A stretch of 30,319 nucleotides of DNA from DASUPK01 sp036265435. Its GTDB lineage: Bacteria; Actinomycetota; Thermoleophilia; Solirubrobacterales; 70-9. The notes under the pieces were generated by a model. The model did not search any database and was not told the origin of the DNA. It saw nothing but the letters and a program-made list of their open reading frames with translations. This document shows positions 29,379 through 30,319 of the stretch, one piece after another (the first letter of the stretch is position 1; every line of letters begins with the position of its first letter). Made by a program: the position numbers and the translations under genes. The stretch lies in the NCBI GenBank assembly GCA_036265435.1, contig DATAPB010000202.1, positions 1 through 30,319 of the forward strand, written 5' to 3'.

Positions 29379-30319
29379 ATGGCGAGCTACGACGAGATCA
29401 AGGACCTTCCTCTCGAGATCGACTCCTACGAGCTCGAGGGGCTCGAGTTCAGCCCGCCGGGGTCCGACTTCGATCGCCTCACGACGATCATCCACCTGAA
29501 GGGTGCGGGGCAGGAGGGGGTGGGCGAGGACGTCGTCTACGACGCGCTCGACCACGTCGCCCTTCGGGACACGGGCCCGGTCCTCGATCTGGCGGGGGAG
29601 CACACGATCGACTCGTTCTCTCAGCTTCTCGACGGCCTCGAGCTCTTCCCCAGCCCGCCCGAGCGTGAGGTCTCGGCCAACTATCGCCGCTGGGCCTTCG
29701 AGAGCGCGGCCCTCGACCTGGCACTGACACAGGCGGGCAAATCGCTCTACGAAGTGCTCGGACGAGAGCCCCGGCCGGTCACCTTCGTGGTCTCGATGCG
29801 GCTGACGCCACCCGGCTCCGACGAGGTCTCGACGATCGAGCCGGTCAGCAAGCGCCTCGAGATCTATCCGACCCTCCGTTTCAAGCTCGACCCGACCAAC
29901 GATTGGACGGACGAGCTCATCCAGCAGCTCGTCGAGACGGGCGCGGTCGACTCGCTGGACCTGAAGGGGCAGTACAAGGGGACGCCGGTCGACGTCGAGA
30001 CGGACCCCGAGCTCTACCGGAAGCTGATCGAGGCCTTCCCGGCGGCTTGGCTCGAGGACCCGGACGTGAATGACGAGACGAAGGCCCTTCTCGACACGGT
30101 GGCCGACCGCGTCACCTGGGATGCGCCGATCCACTCGGTGGCGGACATCCAGGCGCAGCCCTGGATGCCGAAGATGGTCAACATCAAGCCCTCGCGTTTT
30201 GGCCCGCTCCACGAGCTGTTCGCGGGCTACGACTTCTGCGAGGCGAACGGCATCGGTGCCTACGGCGGGGGTCAGTGGGAGCTCGGCCCGGGCCGTGGGC
30301 ACATCCAGTACCTCGCCTC
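29379..30319 (+). CDS. Enolase-superfamily protein, 3'-truncated by window edge
   Basis: The frame is open from the ATG at 29379 to the window end (313 complete codons). The N-terminal part (about 1-125) is the capping domain. The barrel part shows the superfamily pattern: a basic residue in LRFKLD (Lys169), then three acidic metal ligands at the ends of successive strands, namely Asp194 in SLDLKG, Glu226 in WLEDPD and Asp248 in TWDAP. These are followed by VNIKPSRFGP with Lys270 and a Gly-rich YGGGQWELGPG. Such enzymes abstract a proton next to a carboxylate (racemase, epimerase, cycloisomerase or dehydratase). The first ligand motif DLKG, rather than the usual D-Q-P or E-Q-P style, makes the subgroup uncertain. 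The remaining C-terminus lies outside the window. Confidence 0.8.
   Translation, partial: MASYDEIKDLPLEIDSYELEGLEFSPPGSDFDRLTTIIHLKGAGQEGVGEDVVYDALDHVALRDTGPVLDLAGEHTIDSFSQLLDGLELFPSPPEREVSANYRRWAFESAALDLALTQAGKSLYEVLGREPRPVTFVVSMRLTPPGSDEVSTIEPVSKRLEIYPTLRFKLDPTNDWTDELIQQLVETGAVDSLDLKGQYKGTPVDVETDPELYRKLIEAFPAAWLEDPDVNDETKALLDTVADRVTWDAPIHSVADIQAQPWMPKMVNIKPSRFGPLHELFAGYDFCEANGIGAYGGGQWELGPGRGHIQYLA

Noticed and set aside
1..30319. CRISPR arrays, IS elements, integrases, tRNA or rRNA genes
   Set aside because: No regularly spaced direct repeats, transposase or integrase motifs, or tRNA-like cloverleafs were seen on either strand by eye; a dedicated scan was not possible.

Overview
The window reads as chromosome of a high-GC actinobacterium. 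The closest fit by style is the Thermoleophilia/Solirubrobacterales group, but that is an inference: there is no rRNA or other phylogenetic marker here. The reasons are the high-GC codon use, many GTG/TTG starts, dense translational coupling (ATGA, GTGA and TGATG overlaps), a SigB/SigF-type partner-switching module, and many secreted proteins with no obvious family. I found no IS element, phage gene, CRISPR array, tRNA or rRNA.

Region 1 (1-6849) is a cell-surface block. It holds four SGNH-fold proteins (one cut by the window start), an AlgI-type MBOAT O-acyltransferase coupled to a membrane-anchored SGNH protein, a divergent pair of small six-cysteine exported paralogues, and a secreted protein built from three cysteine-bounded repeats. 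Acylation or deacylation of an exported glycan is the simplest reading. A 16-bp perfect hairpin (6881-6917) closes the block.

Region 2 (6945-18304) is a polyamine uptake and catabolism block. On the minus strand one operon runs aminotransferase > PucR-type regulator > saccharopine-dehydrogenase-like oxidoreductase > alanine dehydrogenase > aldehyde dehydrogenase. On the plus strand lies a spermidine/putrescine-type ABC transporter (ATPase, lipoprotein, two permeases), preceded by a truncated universal-stress-protein fragment. The aminotransferase can move an amine to an acceptor such as pyruvate, alanine dehydrogenase can recycle the alanine, and the aldehyde dehydrogenase can oxidise the aminoaldehyde.

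Region 3 (18305-20828) is a stress-regulation module. An RsbV-like STAS protein and an RsbW-like kinase with an extra degenerate domain follow the transporter without a break. They converge on a SigB/SigF-family sigma factor that has a GTTT-N17-GGGTA promoter, i.e. apparent autoregulation. A second GTTT-N16-GGGTA promoter points the other way, into about 200 nt of strongly folded DNA with C-rich hairpin loops (a possible 6C-like small RNA).

Region 4 (20829-25975) holds a second aldehyde dehydrogenase, then a tightly coupled trio: Orn/Lys/Arg-type decarboxylase, DDAH/arginine-deiminase-fold guanidine hydrolase, and M20-family carbamoyl-amide hydrolase. Together they could turn arginine into putrescine by enzymes unrelated to the classical AguA/AguB pair. 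This is the best candidate here for an undescribed pathway arrangement.

Region 5 (26030-30319) has a secreted protein of unknown function, a zinc alcohol dehydrogenase plus tautomerase-like protein divergent from an HxlR regulator with a twin palindromic operator, and the start of an enolase-superfamily enzyme cut by the window end.

A recurrent feature is a TANNNT-like -10 box only 6-10 nt before the start codon, with no Shine-Dalgarno, suggesting leaderless transcripts. Several convergent gene pairs also overlap at their stop codons.
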